A stretch of DNA of 64,000 bases from UBA1181 sp045617845. GTDB lineage: Bacteria > Bacteroidota > Bacteroidia > Bacteroidales > Paludibacteraceae. This document shows positions 55,097-64,000 of the stretch, in pieces. The notes below the pieces were generated by a model, which saw nothing but the letters and a program-made list of their open reading frames with translations, had not been told where the DNA came from and made no database searches. Both the position numbers and the translations under genes were made by a program. The stretch's first letter is position 1; each line of letters opens with the position of its first letter. The stretch is from NCBI GenBank assembly GCA_045617845.1, contig JAZLJL010000034.1:12587-76586 (forward strand). The letters are read 5' to 3'.

Positions 55097-56839
55097 TTAT
55101 AAGTTCAAAGACTTTTTGATAGCCTCAACCTTAGCGTTAGCCGCATCGGAAGCCTTCTTATAATCAGCGGCGCTCTTCATTTCGCCCTTCACCTCCACAT
55201 AGAACTTAATCTTAGGTTCCGTTCCGGAAGGACGGACGCTCACCTTGGTACCATCCTCAGTAAACCATTGAAGAACGTTAGCGGTCTCAGGCATATTGAT
55301 GTCCTCAACCTTTCCGCACTTGATGCAAGTCTGCTTCAAAGACTTGTAATCCTTCACCAACTTAACCGGTGAGCCAGCCAACTCCTTAGGAGGGTTCTGA
55401 CGGAAGTTCTCCATCATCGCCTTGATTTCGTCGGCGCCGCTCTTACCAGGTTTCACCACGCTGATGGCGCTCTCCTTTTGGAAACCGTACTCTTTGTAGA
55501 TATTCATGAGAAGCTCGTAAAGAGACATGCCGTTATCCTTCGCCCAAGCCGCAATTTCGCAGATCAAGCAGATGGAAGCCGGCGAATCCTTGTCGCGTAC
55601 CTTATCGTAAGGCAAGAAGCCGAATGACTCCTCTCCACCACCGATGTACTTCTCCTTTCCTTCGTTCATGCGGATTCTGTAAGCGATCCATTTGAAGCCA
55701 GTATACTCGTCATAAAGCTTCACATTATTCTTGTCGGCGATCTCACGGATCAATTCCGAAGTCACGATAGTCTTCACCAAGAACTCGTTACCCTTCAACT
55801 TGCCCAACTTCTTCATGTTGGTGATGATGTAGTAGCAGAACATCATGCAAGTCTGGTTACCGTTGATGATCATCCACTCGCCCTTATCATCGCGGCAAAC
55901 GATGGCAAGACGGTCAGCGTCAGGATCGGAAGCGATGACCAAGTCAGCGCCCAACTTCGTACCCAAATTCATACCCATGGTCATAGCCTCAGAGTTCTCC
56001 GGGTTCGGAGACTTCACCGTAGGGAAGTTACCGTCGATGACCATCTGTTCAGGCACGACGTTGATATTTTGGAATCCCCAAGAACGCAAACACAAAGGAA
56101 TGATAACACGACCCGTGCCATGGAGAGGGGAATAAACGATATTCAAATTCTTTTGGCGGTTGATGACATCCTGATCCACCATAGCCGACTTAACAGCCGT
56201 CATGTATTCGAAGTCCATCTCACCACCGATGATAGTGATAAGATCCTTATTAGGAGTGAACTTCACATCATCGATTTTCACCTTGTTCACCTCGTCGATG
56301 ATGCCCTTGTCGTGAGGAGCGAGCACTTGAGCTCCGTCATCCCAATAAGCCTTATAGCCGTTATACTCTTTAGGGTTGTGGGAAGCCGTGATGTTCACAC
56401 CGCTCTGGCAACCCAATTGGCGGATAGCGAAAGAGATTTCAGGAGTTGGGCGAAGGCTCTCGAACAAATAAGCGTGGATGCCATTAGCAGAGAAGATATC
56501 AGCCACGATTTCAGCGAAAAGGCGGGAATTGTTACGGCAGTCGTGACCTACGACCACACTGATTTCCTTCTTGCCGGCGAAAGCTTTCTTCAAATAGTTA
56601 GCGAGACCTTGGGTAGCCATACCTACGACATACTTGTTCATACGGTTAGTTCCGACACCCATGATACCGCGCAAACCACCAGTACCGAATTCAAGGTTCT
56701 GATAAAAAGCGTCGATCAAATCCGTCTTATCTGAATTGTCCAACAGACGTTGAACCTCTTTTTTAGTTTCAGCGTCAAAGTTACCACTCAACCAAGCGTT
56801 TGCCTTAGCGGTAACCTCCTGTAATAAAGCGTTATCCAT
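55097..56839 (-). CDS. Phosphohexomutase (phosphoglucomutase/phosphomannomutase)
   Basis: This 580-residue enzyme of the alpha-D-phosphohexomutase family moves phosphate between C1 and C6 of glucose or mannose. It has the active-site serine loop TASHNPKEYNGYKAYW, the metal loop DPDADRLAI, the sugar loop GGGEESFGF and the phosphate loop RPSGTEPKIKF. The length and the start FGTGGLRGIMGVG fit the PgcA/PGM2-like branch. The start at 56839 (MDNALLQEV) was preferred to an ATG nine codons upstream. NagB next door suggests hexose-phosphate metabolism. Confidence 0.93.
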   Translation of the reverse strand: MDNALLQEVTAKANAWLSGNFDAETKKEVQRLLDNSDKTDLIDAFYQNLEFGTGGLRGIMGVGTNRMNKYVVGMATQGLANYLKKAFAGKKEISVVVGHDCRNNSRLFAEIVADIFSANGIHAYLFESLRPTPEISFAIRQLGCQSGVNITASHNPKEYNGYKAYWDDGAQVLAPHDKGIIDEVNKVKIDDVKFTPNKDLITIIGGEMDFEYMTAVKSAMVDQDVINRQKNLNIVYSPLHGTGRVIIPLCLRSWGFQNINVVPEQMVIDGNFPTVKSPNPENSEAMTMGMNLGTKLGADLVIASDPDADRLAIVCRDDKGEWMIINGNQTCMMFCYYIITNMKKLGKLKGNEFLVKTIVTSELIREIADKNNVKLYDEYTGFKWIAYRIRMNEGKEKYIGGGEESFGFLPYDKVRDKDSPASICLICEIAAWAKDNGMSLYELLMNIYKEYGFQKESAISVVKPGKSGADEIKAMMENFRQNPPKELAGSPVKLVKDYKSLKQTCIKCGKVEDINMPETANVLQWFTEDGTKVSVRPSGTEPKIKFYVEVKGEMKSAADYKKASDAANAKVEAIKKSLNL

Positions 56840-56900
56840 TAACAATAAATTAAAATTAAACAACAAAGGAATCCATAAGATTCCAGCAATAACTCATATC

Positions 56901-56942
56901 AAAAGAAGAGGCACCTCTTCCCCCAAAAAGGAAGAAGTGCTC
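56901..56942 (-). terminator. Terminator of nagB
   Basis: Arms at 56908-56921 and 56930-56942 (GAGGCACCTCTTCC and GGAAGAAGTGCTC, one bulge and one G-U) are followed on the minus strand by TTTTG, 10 bases past the stop. Confidence 0.7.
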
Positions 56943-56952
56943 TATAATCCAA

Positions 56953-57747
56953 TTACAATAAATTTTCTTTCTCGATATCCTTGAAGTAACGATAAGTGGA
57001 AACCTTCATTTCGAAAGTAGCCAATTCGTCACAAACGATGATACCCTTTTTGTGCAATTGCAAAGCGCTGAGCGTGCACATTTGGCAAACGCCACCCTCA
57101 ACAGCCTGTTGCAAAGCGCGAGCCTTGTTGTAGCCGCTAACCAAGATCATCACCTCATCAGCATCCATAATTGTGCCAACGCCAACGGTCAAAGCGGAAG
57201 TAGGAACCTTGTTAATATCGTTATCGAAGAAACGGGAGTTCGCGATAATGGTATCAGTGGTCAAATGTTTCAGACGAGTACGGGAAGTCAAAGAAGAACC
57301 TGGCTCGTTGAATGCGATATGACCGTCAGGTCCGATACCGCCGACGAACAAACGGATGCCTCCAGCTTGCTTGATGCGAGCCTCATAGTCAGCGCACTCC
57401 TTTGCCAAGTCAGCAGCGTTTCCGTTAAGGATGTTCACCTGTTCAGCAGGGATATCGATATGCTTGAAGAAATTGTTCCACATGAAGGAATAATAGCTTT
57501 CAGGATGTTCCTTCGGCAAGTTGACGTATTCATCCATGTTGAATGTAATCACATTCTTAAAGGAGACCACACCAGCCTTGTTCAAGTTTATGAGTTCACG
57601 ATACATGCCCAAAGGCGAAGAACCGGTAGGCAAACCCAATACGAACTTACGGTCTGCTGTTGGCTTAAAACTGTTAATAGTGTCCGCAACGTGTTGTGCG
57701 GCCCACTTTGAAACGGATTCGTAATCCGATTGAATAAGAACTCTCAT
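56953..57747 (-). CDS. nagB: Glucosamine-6-phosphate deaminase
   Basis: NagB converts glucosamine 6-phosphate to fructose 6-phosphate and ammonia, feeding amino sugars into glycolysis. The 264-residue protein shows LGLPTGSSPLGMYREL, FNMDEYVNLP with the catalytic aspartate, and GGIGPDGHIAFNEPGSS. The enzyme suits an organism living on mucin or chitin sugars, in line with the secreted M60-like protease in this window. Confidence 0.96.
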   Translation of the reverse strand: MRVLIQSDYESVSKWAAQHVADTINSFKPTADRKFVLGLPTGSSPLGMYRELINLNKAGVVSFKNVITFNMDEYVNLPKEHPESYYSFMWNNFFKHIDIPAEQVNILNGNAADLAKECADYEARIKQAGGIRLFVGGIGPDGHIAFNEPGSSLTSRTRLKHLTTDTIIANSRFFDNDINKVPTSALTVGVGTIMDADEVMILVSGYNKARALQQAVEGGVCQMCTLSALQLHKKGIIVCDELATFEMKVSTYRYFKDIEKENLL

Positions 57748-57778
57748 ATATATATTTAATTAAAAAGGACTTTTAATT

Positions 57779-58627
57779 CTAATCACGCGTTTTAATCAAA
57801 CCGCCACACTTCCTCATCTCCGATATAGACCTATAGAGCAAATAGAATCCCCAAATCACCAAAGGGAGGCTTAACAATTGGCCCATATTAAGGAGCATAT
57901 CATCCTCGAAAGAGACTTGGCTGTTCTTGATGAACTCCAACAAGAAGCGAGGTAAGAAGACACCTACCAAAAAGACGCCGAAAATGAAGCCCTCGAATTT
58001 ACGCGCGTTCGTTCTCCAATAGAGGAAGGAGATGACAGCGAAAGTCACCAAGCAATAAAGCATCTCATAAATCTGCGTCGGATGACTCGGGGCGGAGAAC
58101 ATCGGGGCAGCACCCTCTTGCCAACGATGGATATTCGTAATGAACCTAAAAGCCCAAGGTACATCAGTCGCATGACCATAGATTTCATGGTTCATCAAAT
58201 TTCCGAATCTAATGAACGCACCGCACAAGGCGACGGCCAAAACAATTCGATCCATAACCCAAATATAATTCTTTTTCGCGACTTTTTTGCTAAAAATCCA
58301 CAAAGAAATTAATATTCCGCATGCACCTCCATGGCTTGAAAGCCCACCCTTCCAGACATACAGTACCTTACTTAAGTCATGGATATAATCCTGGGGCTCA
58401 TAGAAGAAACAATGTCCTAGGCGAGCGCCTATCACAGTACCGATCAACATATAGATGAACAACTTGTCCATCTGTTCGCTGGTCATTTTCTCCCGTTCAT
58501 AGACCTTGGACTCCACATAGTAGCCCAATAAAAAGCCGAAAGCCCACATCAAACCATACCATCGGATTGTCAAGAATCCGATGGATATGATGTCAGGATC
58601 AACAGTCCAAGTAATATACGAAAGCAT
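57779..58627 (-). CDS. lgt: Prolipoprotein diacylglyceryl transferase
   Basis: Lgt attaches diacylglycerol to the lipobox cysteine of prolipoproteins, the first lipoprotein-processing step in the inner membrane. The 282-residue, seven-helix protein has the HGGACGILI block, the signature IRFGNLMNHEIYG and HPTQIYEMLY. Several proteins in this window would be its substrates. It begins 11 bases after the secA stop, so the two are probably co-transcribed. Confidence 0.96.
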   Translation of the reverse strand: MLSYITWTVDPDIISIGFLTIRWYGLMWAFGFLLGYYVESKVYEREKMTSEQMDKLFIYMLIGTVIGARLGHCFFYEPQDYIHDLSKVLYVWKGGLSSHGGACGILISLWIFSKKVAKKNYIWVMDRIVLAVALCGAFIRFGNLMNHEIYGHATDVPWAFRFITNIHRWQEGAAPMFSAPSHPTQIYEMLYCLVTFAVISFLYWRTNARKFEGFIFGVFLVGVFLPRFLLEFIKNSQVSFEDDMLLNMGQLLSLPLVIWGFYLLYRSISEMRKCGGLIKTRD

Positions 58628-58638
58628 ATATCAGAATT

Positions 58639-61600
58639 TTATAAATCCTTTCCGTGGCAATTCTTGTACTTCTTTCCCGAACCGCAAGGGCAAAGATCAT
58701 TACGTCCCACATGAGGAGCGGCGTGTATAGGATCTACACGTTGAGGTTGTCGCGTAGCATGGGAAGGTTCTTCGCTTCTCTCCTCCACATATTTTTTCTC
58801 CTCTTTCTTCTCTGGGGCAGCCTCCTGCACATTCTCAGGGGCGCGCTGTTGGATAGGAATTTGAGCACGCATGAAGACAGACACGGCGCTGAAATTGGTC
58901 TCAGTCTGCATCTTCTCATACAAGCCGTATGATTCAATCTTATAAATCAAGAGAGGATCCTTCTGCTCGTAGCTGGCGTTCTGTACAGAGCCACGCAAAT
59001 CATCCATGTTACGAAGGTGACGTTTCCAGTGTTCATCGATGCTATGCAACAAGACAGCACGTTCGAAAGCCTTGATGATAGACTTGCCTTCGCTCTCATA
59101 AGCCTCTTTCAAATTGACAGGGATATTATAGCCTATCCTACCATCCGTAATCGGTATGATGATATTTTGGAAACGTTCCCCCTGCTCCTCGTACACACGT
59201 TTAACGACAGGGTTAGCGATGCTAGCTATAGTGTCCATCCTACGTTTGAAGGTCTCCATCGCGACAGAGAAGAGACGTTCGATAACATCCTCATTACTCA
59301 AGTTTCTGAACTCACCTTCAGCGAGAGGAGCGTCAAGCGCCAAAACACGAAGAGAATTATCCAAGAACAACTGATAATCATAAGATGGTTTGCTTTGGTT
59401 CACGATAGAAGCGACCGCACCATAGATAATATTCATGGTATTCACGCCCAAACGCTCGCCCATCAAGGTCTGACGACGTCTGCGATATACGACCTCACGT
59501 TGCTTGTTCATGACATCATCATACTCCAACAAACGTTTACGGACACCGAAGTGGTTTTCCTCCACCTTCTTCTGCGCGCGCTCGATGGATTTGGAAATCA
59601 TACTGTGTTCGATCATCTCACCCTCCTTGAAACCAAGCTTATCCATGACTCCGGAAATCTTCTCGGAACCGAATATACGCATCAAATTATCCTCCAAGGA
59701 AACATAGAATACAGAAGAACCCGGGTCTCCCTGACGTCCGGAACGACCTCTCAACTGACGGTCGACACGGCGGGACTCATGACGCTCCGTACCGATAATA
59801 GCCAAACCACCAGCTTCCTTCACCTCATCGGAAAGTTTGATATCGGTACCACGACCAGCCATGTTAGTAGCGATGGTCACGATACTACGCTGACCAGCCT
59901 GAGCCACAATCGCAGCCTCCTTCTGGTGCAACTTGGCATTCAACACGTTGTGTTCGATCTTACGCATCGTCAACATTCTACTCAACAATTCGGAGATCTC
60001 CACGGATGTCGTACCGACAAGCACTGGGCGACCAGCCTCTACAAGTCTTACGATCTCCTCAATCACAGCGTTGTATTTTTCCTTCTTGGTACGGTAGACA
60101 CGGTCATCCATATCAATACGGGCAATCGGACGGTTGGTTGGGATCACCACCACATCCAATTTATAAATATTCCAGAACTCGCCCGCCTCTGTCTCTGCGG
60201 TACCAGTCATTCCGGCGAGTTTGTTGTACATTCTGAAGTAGTTCTGCAAAGTGATGGTAGCGAAGGTCTGGGTAGCAGCCTCAACCGTCACTCTCTCCTT
60301 GGCCTCCAAAGCCTGGTGCAAGCCATCCGAATAACGGCGGCCCTCCATGATACGACCCGTCTGCTCATCGACAATCTTCACCTTGCCGTCTATAACCACA
60401 TATTCCTGGTCTTTGTCAAACAAAGTATACGCCTTAAGCAATTGGTTCACCGTATGGATACGGTCAGTCTTGACGACATAGTTACGCAACGCCTCATCCT
60501 TCTTCTCGCGAAGTTCCTCCGCAGAGAGTCCCTGCTGATCCAACTGCGCCAACTCACTGCCAATATCAGGGAGCACGAAAAATTGAGGATCTTCGGAAGC
60601 GCCTGTCAAAGCATCGATACCCTTATCAGTAAGGTCGATTGTACGGTTCTTCTCATCGATGACGAAGTACAACGGATCCGTTGCGATATGCATGTTCTTG
60701 TTTTGCTCCGCAATATAGAACTCCTCTGTCTTCAACAATATAGTCTTGTTACCTTGTTCGCTCAAGAACTTGATGAGAGGAGTGTTCTTAGGCAAAGCCT
60801 TATAAGAACGGAAGAGAGCCAAAGCGCCATCCTCCTGGTCTTTCTTATCCTCAGACTTCAGCAAACGTTTTGCCTCAGTCAAATAATTAGTGGCCAAGGT
60901 CCTCTGTTTTGCGACCAACTGCTCCACACGAGGGCAAAGCTGCTCGAACTGTTGTTCCTCCTCCTCCTTCCCGACAGGACCGGAAATAATCAAAGGAGTA
61001 CGGGCGTCGTCAATCAACACGGAGTCAACCTCATCGACAATCGCGAAGTTGTGTTGACGTTGAACCAACTCAGCCGGGTTGTTCGCCATATTATCACGAA
61101 GGTAATCGAAACCGAACTCATTGTTCGTACCGAAAGTGATATCGGCCGCATAAGCATTACGACGTTCCGGAGAATTTGGACGATGCTTATCGATGCAATC
61201 CACGGTCAAGCCATGGAACTGATAAAGAGGTCCCATCCATTCGGAGTCACGTTTAGACAAGTAATCGTTCACGGTGATGACATGCACGCCGCAACCCGTC
61301 AACGCATTCAAGAACACAGGCAAGGTAGCCACCAAGGTCTTACCCTCACCGGTTGCCATCTCGGCGATCTTACCTTTATGGAGGACGACACCACCAAACA
61401 ACTGCACGTCGTAGTGGACCATATTCCACTTCAAGTCGTTTCCACCTGCCAACCAATGGTTATGGTAGATGGCCTTGTCGCCATCAATCTCGACGAAATC
61501 CTTAGTAGTGGCGAGCGTGCGATCCATTTCAGTCGCAGTCACCTCAATCGTCTCACTCTCGGAAAAACGGCGAGCGGTATCCTTCACGATAGCAAAAACC

Positions 61601-61926
61601 TCAGGAAGCACCTCATCCAGCACCACCTTATATTTCTCGACTATTTCCTTGTCGAGATCATCAATCTTAGCATATGTGATTTCACGTTGCTCGATTTCCT
61701 GACCTTCGATTTCCGCACGAAGTTCAGCCACTTTCGTCACCTCAGCGGCAACATACTGTCTAATTTTCTCACGAATTGATTGCGTACGAGCACGCAACTC
61801 GTCATTAGAAAGCTCCCGTAAAGAGGGATACACCTCATTTATTTTGTCCACATAAGGCTGAATTTCACGCATATCGCGTTGTGCCTTGTTTCCAAAAATC
61901 TTAGATAACAGATCACCAAATCCCAT
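58639..61926 (-). CDS. secA: Preprotein translocase ATPase SecA
   Basis: SecA drives unfolded preproteins through SecYEG. The 1095-residue protein is of the long Bacteroidota type. It shows the Walker A GEGKTL within MATGEGKTLVATLP, DEVDSVLIDDARTPLIISG, the second nucleotide domain with TNMAGRGTDIKL and RQLRGRSGRQGDPG, and a C-terminal zinc motif (CPCGSGKKYKNCHG) for SecB or ribosome contact. The start at 61926 (MGFGDLLSKIFGNKAQRD) is the canonical one; an upstream ATG adds 20 hydrophobic residues not found in SecA. Confidence 0.97.
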   Translation of the reverse strand: MGFGDLLSKIFGNKAQRDMREIQPYVDKINEVYPSLRELSNDELRARTQSIREKIRQYVAAEVTKVAELRAEIEGQEIEQREITYAKIDDLDKEIVEKYKVVLDEVLPEVFAIVKDTARRFSESETIEVTATEMDRTLATTKDFVEIDGDKAIYHNHWLAGGNDLKWNMVHYDVQLFGGVVLHKGKIAEMATGEGKTLVATLPVFLNALTGCGVHVITVNDYLSKRDSEWMGPLYQFHGLTVDCIDKHRPNSPERRNAYAADITFGTNNEFGFDYLRDNMANNPAELVQRQHNFAIVDEVDSVLIDDARTPLIISGPVGKEEEEQQFEQLCPRVEQLVAKQRTLATNYLTEAKRLLKSEDKKDQEDGALALFRSYKALPKNTPLIKFLSEQGNKTILLKTEEFYIAEQNKNMHIATDPLYFVIDEKNRTIDLTDKGIDALTGASEDPQFFVLPDIGSELAQLDQQGLSAEELREKKDEALRNYVVKTDRIHTVNQLLKAYTLFDKDQEYVVIDGKVKIVDEQTGRIMEGRRYSDGLHQALEAKERVTVEAATQTFATITLQNYFRMYNKLAGMTGTAETEAGEFWNIYKLDVVVIPTNRPIARIDMDDRVYRTKKEKYNAVIEEIVRLVEAGRPVLVGTTSVEISELLSRMLTMRKIEHNVLNAKLHQKEAAIVAQAGQRSIVTIATNMAGRGTDIKLSDEVKEAGGLAIIGTERHESRRVDRQLRGRSGRQGDPGSSVFYVSLEDNLMRIFGSEKISGVMDKLGFKEGEMIEHSMISKSIERAQKKVEENHFGVRKRLLEYDDVMNKQREVVYRRRRQTLMGERLGVNTMNIIYGAVASIVNQSKPSYDYQLFLDNSLRVLALDAPLAEGEFRNLSNEDVIERLFSVAMETFKRRMDTIASIANPVVKRVYEEQGERFQNIIIPITDGRIGYNIPVNLKEAYESEGKSIIKAFERAVLLHSIDEHWKRHLRNMDDLRGSVQNASYEQKDPLLIYKIESYGLYEKMQTETNFSAVSVFMRAQIPIQQRAPENVQEAAPEKKEEKKYVEERSEEPSHATRQPQRVDPIHAAPHVGRNDLCPCGSGKKYKNCHGKDL

Positions 61927-61954
61927 AAAAAAAATCATTTTATATATCAAAGCA

Positions 61955-61962
61955 CAAAAATA
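61955..61962 (-). promoter_or_regulatory. -7 promoter box for secA-lgt
   Basis: The minus strand reads TATTTTTG, an exact TAnnTTTG match, 28 bases before the secA ATG. Confidence 0.55.
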
Positions 61963-62017
61963 GAAAAAAAAAGAGTCTACTATCACTTTTTGATGATAAA
62001 GTTTATAACTTTTATTG

Positions 62018-62025
62018 TACTTTTG
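62018..62025 (+). promoter_or_regulatory. -7 promoter box for the priming glycosyltransferase
   Basis: TACTTTTG matches TAnnTTTG exactly, 48 bases before the ATG. Confidence 0.55.
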
Positions 62026-62073
62026 CAGTCGAGAAATTAAAGCGTATTTGGGGAACCATCGAGAAATATAAAG

Positions 62074-63501
62074 ATGAAGAGCAAGAAACTACAACAACAG
62101 CATGCAAGCACCATTAAGGTTTTAGTGGCTATAGGGGACTTCTTTTTAGTCAACTTGGTGTTTTTCGCTGTCATTTACTTCTTCCGATCGCAATATTTTG
62201 GATGCTTGGACCACACCGACCTGAAATACCGTATCGTGTTAGTCAATATGTCTTACGCCATCAGTCTTTTCAGCACAGGCATCATCCTTGACAGACGAAT
62301 CGTATTTTCCGAGAACATCATCGCCCTCGTATTCAGGACAATCGCCCTATTCGCAGGCATTTTGTTCGCCACCATCAGCATCCTCAACAACAACAACAGT
62401 TTCATTTTCACAACTAATTATTGGCTCATATTCGTTTCCGTCTTATTCGTTTGCATATCCTCTTGGAGAATATTATCCCGTTCAATATTAAAGAGTTACC
62501 GTTCGCACGGAGGAAACCACAGACAACTAATCATACTTGGTGCCGGAAGTGTGGCACAACAAGTTTACGATGCGACAGCGACTAACTTGGAGTATGGATA
62601 CCGCTTCATCGGGTTCTTCGATGATAGGGCGAAGGAGGATTACAAAGTGGACGCGAACCTCGTAAAAGGGACTTTGGCGGACGTCGAGAGATTCGCCGAG
62701 GAATACGGGGCTGACGAAATCATCTGTGCGCTTCCAGCTGGAGATGACCGTAAGGCCTTACCTATACTTAGGTATGCTGAAAACAATTTGATTCGATTCT
62801 ATATCGTGCCGGATTTCATGCGGTTCATCCGCAAATCCGTGTCATTGACCACGTTGGCGGATTCCATTCCTATCATTTCCCTGAGGGAAGAGCCTTTGAA
62901 AGGTGGATTCAACCGTTTCGTGAAAAGGTCTTTCGACATCATTATGTCCGTCATTTTCACGGTTTGCATTTTCCCTATCCTCTTCATCGTTCTCGGAAGC
63001 ATCATCAAAGCGACCTCAAAAGGTCCTATTTTCTTCTTGCAAAAAAGGACTGGTAAGGATGGAGAAGAGTTCTCTTGCATCAAATTCAGGACGATGAAGG
63101 TCAACGCTGACGCTGACAACAAACAAGCGACCAAGGACGATTCGCGCGTCACTAAGATTGGCGCCTTCATGAGAAGGACCAATCTAGACGAAACACCGCA
63201 GTTCCTGAACGTGTTGTTAGGCGACATGTCTATCGTAGGGCCTCGTCCACACATGCTGAAACACACTGAAATTTATTCCCACTTAATCGATAAATACATG
63301 GTGCGCCACTTCGCCAAGCCTGGCATCACTGGATGGGCTCAGGTTACTGGTTTCAGGGGCGAGACGAAAGACCTATCCGAGATGGAGGGCCGAATCAAAC
63401 AAGACGTTTGGTATATCGAGAACTGGACATTTTGGCTCGATTTGAAAATCATCACCAAGACAGTCGTCAACATGATCAAGGGAGAGGAAAAGGCTTATTG
63501 A
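62074..63501 (+). CDS. Undecaprenyl-phosphate sugar phosphotransferase (WcaJ/WbaP-like)
   Basis: This 475-residue protein transfers a hexose 1-phosphate from a nucleotide sugar to undecaprenyl phosphate, starting capsule or exopolysaccharide units. It has four N-terminal helices, a Rossmann-like domain (LIILGAGSVAQQVYDA, then GFFDDRAKED), one more helix with the family lead-in FKRSFDIIMSVIF, and the catalytic region with EFSCIKFRTMK, DETPQFLNVLLGDMSIVGPRPH and GITGWAQVTGFRGET. All conserved parts appear intact. No further polysaccharide genes are visible before the window ends. Confidence 0.93.
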   Translation: MKSKKLQQQHASTIKVLVAIGDFFLVNLVFFAVIYFFRSQYFGCLDHTDLKYRIVLVNMSYAISLFSTGIILDRRIVFSENIIALVFRTIALFAGILFATISILNNNNSFIFTTNYWLIFVSVLFVCISSWRILSRSILKSYRSHGGNHRQLIILGAGSVAQQVYDATATNLEYGYRFIGFFDDRAKEDYKVDANLVKGTLADVERFAEEYGADEIICALPAGDDRKALPILRYAENNLIRFYIVPDFMRFIRKSVSLTTLADSIPIISLREEPLKGGFNRFVKRSFDIIMSVIFTVCIFPILFIVLGSIIKATSKGPIFFLQKRTGKDGEEFSCIKFRTMKVNADADNKQATKDDSRVTKIGAFMRRTNLDETPQFLNVLLGDMSIVGPRPHMLKHTEIYSHLIDKYMVRHFAKPGITGWAQVTGFRGETKDLSEMEGRIKQDVWYIENWTFWLDLKIITKTVVNMIKGEEKAY

Positions 63502-64000
63502 TTAAGTCCGTCCCAAAAAGGATTCGTTCCACATGGCATTTCAACAATCTATAGTTTTATCCACGATTTCATAGAGAATACCGAAGAAGAATTATTCCTT
63601 CAAAAGATATCGTTTCCAAGCCCCAAGAAACAAAACTGCCTGTTTAGATTGAATCCACCCAATCAATTATAACACACGACGGAAGAATATAATCACCAGC
63701 ATGGCGGACGGCATTCCAGCAAAACGCACAGGAATGGAGAGAATAATCGCCTATGAGAGGGCAAGGCAAACGCCATCACGAATACGATTTATCATTCCAG
63801 GGAAACAGGTATGCAAAATTATTAGTGTCCGCTAAACTTGAAAAGACATAGCAAAATAATCCGCAATGCCAGTAAATACGGTGCTGCGGATTCTTTTTTG
63901 AAAACCAAGCCCCCTAATCGAACAACGAGAGCTGAATAGGAGGCTTTTTCTCGCAGAACCCCGTAGGGGTTACATGTCGGTAGAATAATGGATTCGTATC
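63502..64000. other. Intergenic stretch to the window end, with hairpins and a small palindrome
   Basis: No convincing gene was found; a 44-codon frame from about 63702 has no supporting feature. The stretch holds a hairpin at 63858-63899 and a 15-base palindrome AACCCCGTAGGGGTT at 63957-63971, a type of sequence I associate with dispersed repeats in Bacteroidota. Confidence 0.4.
63858..63899 (+). terminator. Hairpin terminator near the right edge
   Basis: AATCCGCA (63858-63865) pairs with TGCGGATT (63885-63892) and is followed by CTTTTTT. It lies 356 bases past the glycosyltransferase stop, so it may end that transcript or serve an unseen small unit. Confidence 0.65.

Noticed and set aside
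59017..61779. A 920-codon open frame on the plus strand
   Set aside because: It lies fully antisense to secA, whose reading frame is certain, and has no domain, signal or start features of its own.
63702..63836. A 44-codon frame near the right edge
   Set aside because: It has no promoter box, export signal, overlap or known motif to support it.

Overview
The window is chromosomal DNA of a Bacteroidota, most likely a host-associated Bacteroidales. Several things point there: promoters matching the Bacteroidota form TAnnTTTG at -7 (two with TTTG exactly 19 bases upstream), type IX secretion (T9SS) tails, BspA-type surface repeats, many SPOR and lipobox proteins, and lineage families such as DUF4105, DUF4419, DUF4832 and HU-CCDC81/SPOR. 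UGA is a normal stop here, shown by many ATGA start/stop overlaps. No rRNA, tRNA, CRISPR array, prophage or intact insertion sequence was seen.

Layout. 1-4711 (minus) holds a cut-off lipoprotein, a DUF4375 protein, an HU/SPOR protein, a coiled-coil lipoprotein, rsmI and its partner. 4848-8188 (plus) is an operon: AI-2E-type permease, prmC, recX, CPBP protease. 8300-14282 (minus) holds folE, a SPOR protein, a menE-like ligase and two DUF4419 paralogues, one broken by a single TGG-to-TGA change. 14513-21451 (minus) holds gapA, two overlapping tiny lipoproteins, a DUF4105 protein, a T9SS-tail protein, a thioesterase, a DUF721 protein, recF, purC and phoH. 21645-23247 (plus) is a tandem pair of duplicated lipoproteins.

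23384-38063 is accessory and surface-related: a secreted M60-like metalloprotease and a 1699-residue metzincin-like protease, both built with BspA-type modules, then a relic of a third such gene, a glycoside-hydrolase-like DUF4832 protein and a BASS-type transporter. Three small secreted or membrane genes lie between the proteases. Together they suggest breakdown of host or dietary glycoproteins, which is inference.

38134-41802 holds hisS, a DUF4197 protein and an acyltransferase. 42038-42212 is a fold-back MITE-like element placed just after a promoter box and before a pair of large repeat proteins: one with 26-residue CYxxMF repeats and a 2092-residue adhesin-like protein with 20 copies of a 49-residue repeat, co-transcribed with an outer-membrane beta-barrel protein. 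52307-64000 holds an ACT/metallo-beta-lactamase fusion, a small membrane protein, a miniature TonB-plug-like protein with a cysteine cluster, a phosphohexomutase, nagB, lgt, secA and a priming glycosyltransferase for surface polysaccharide.
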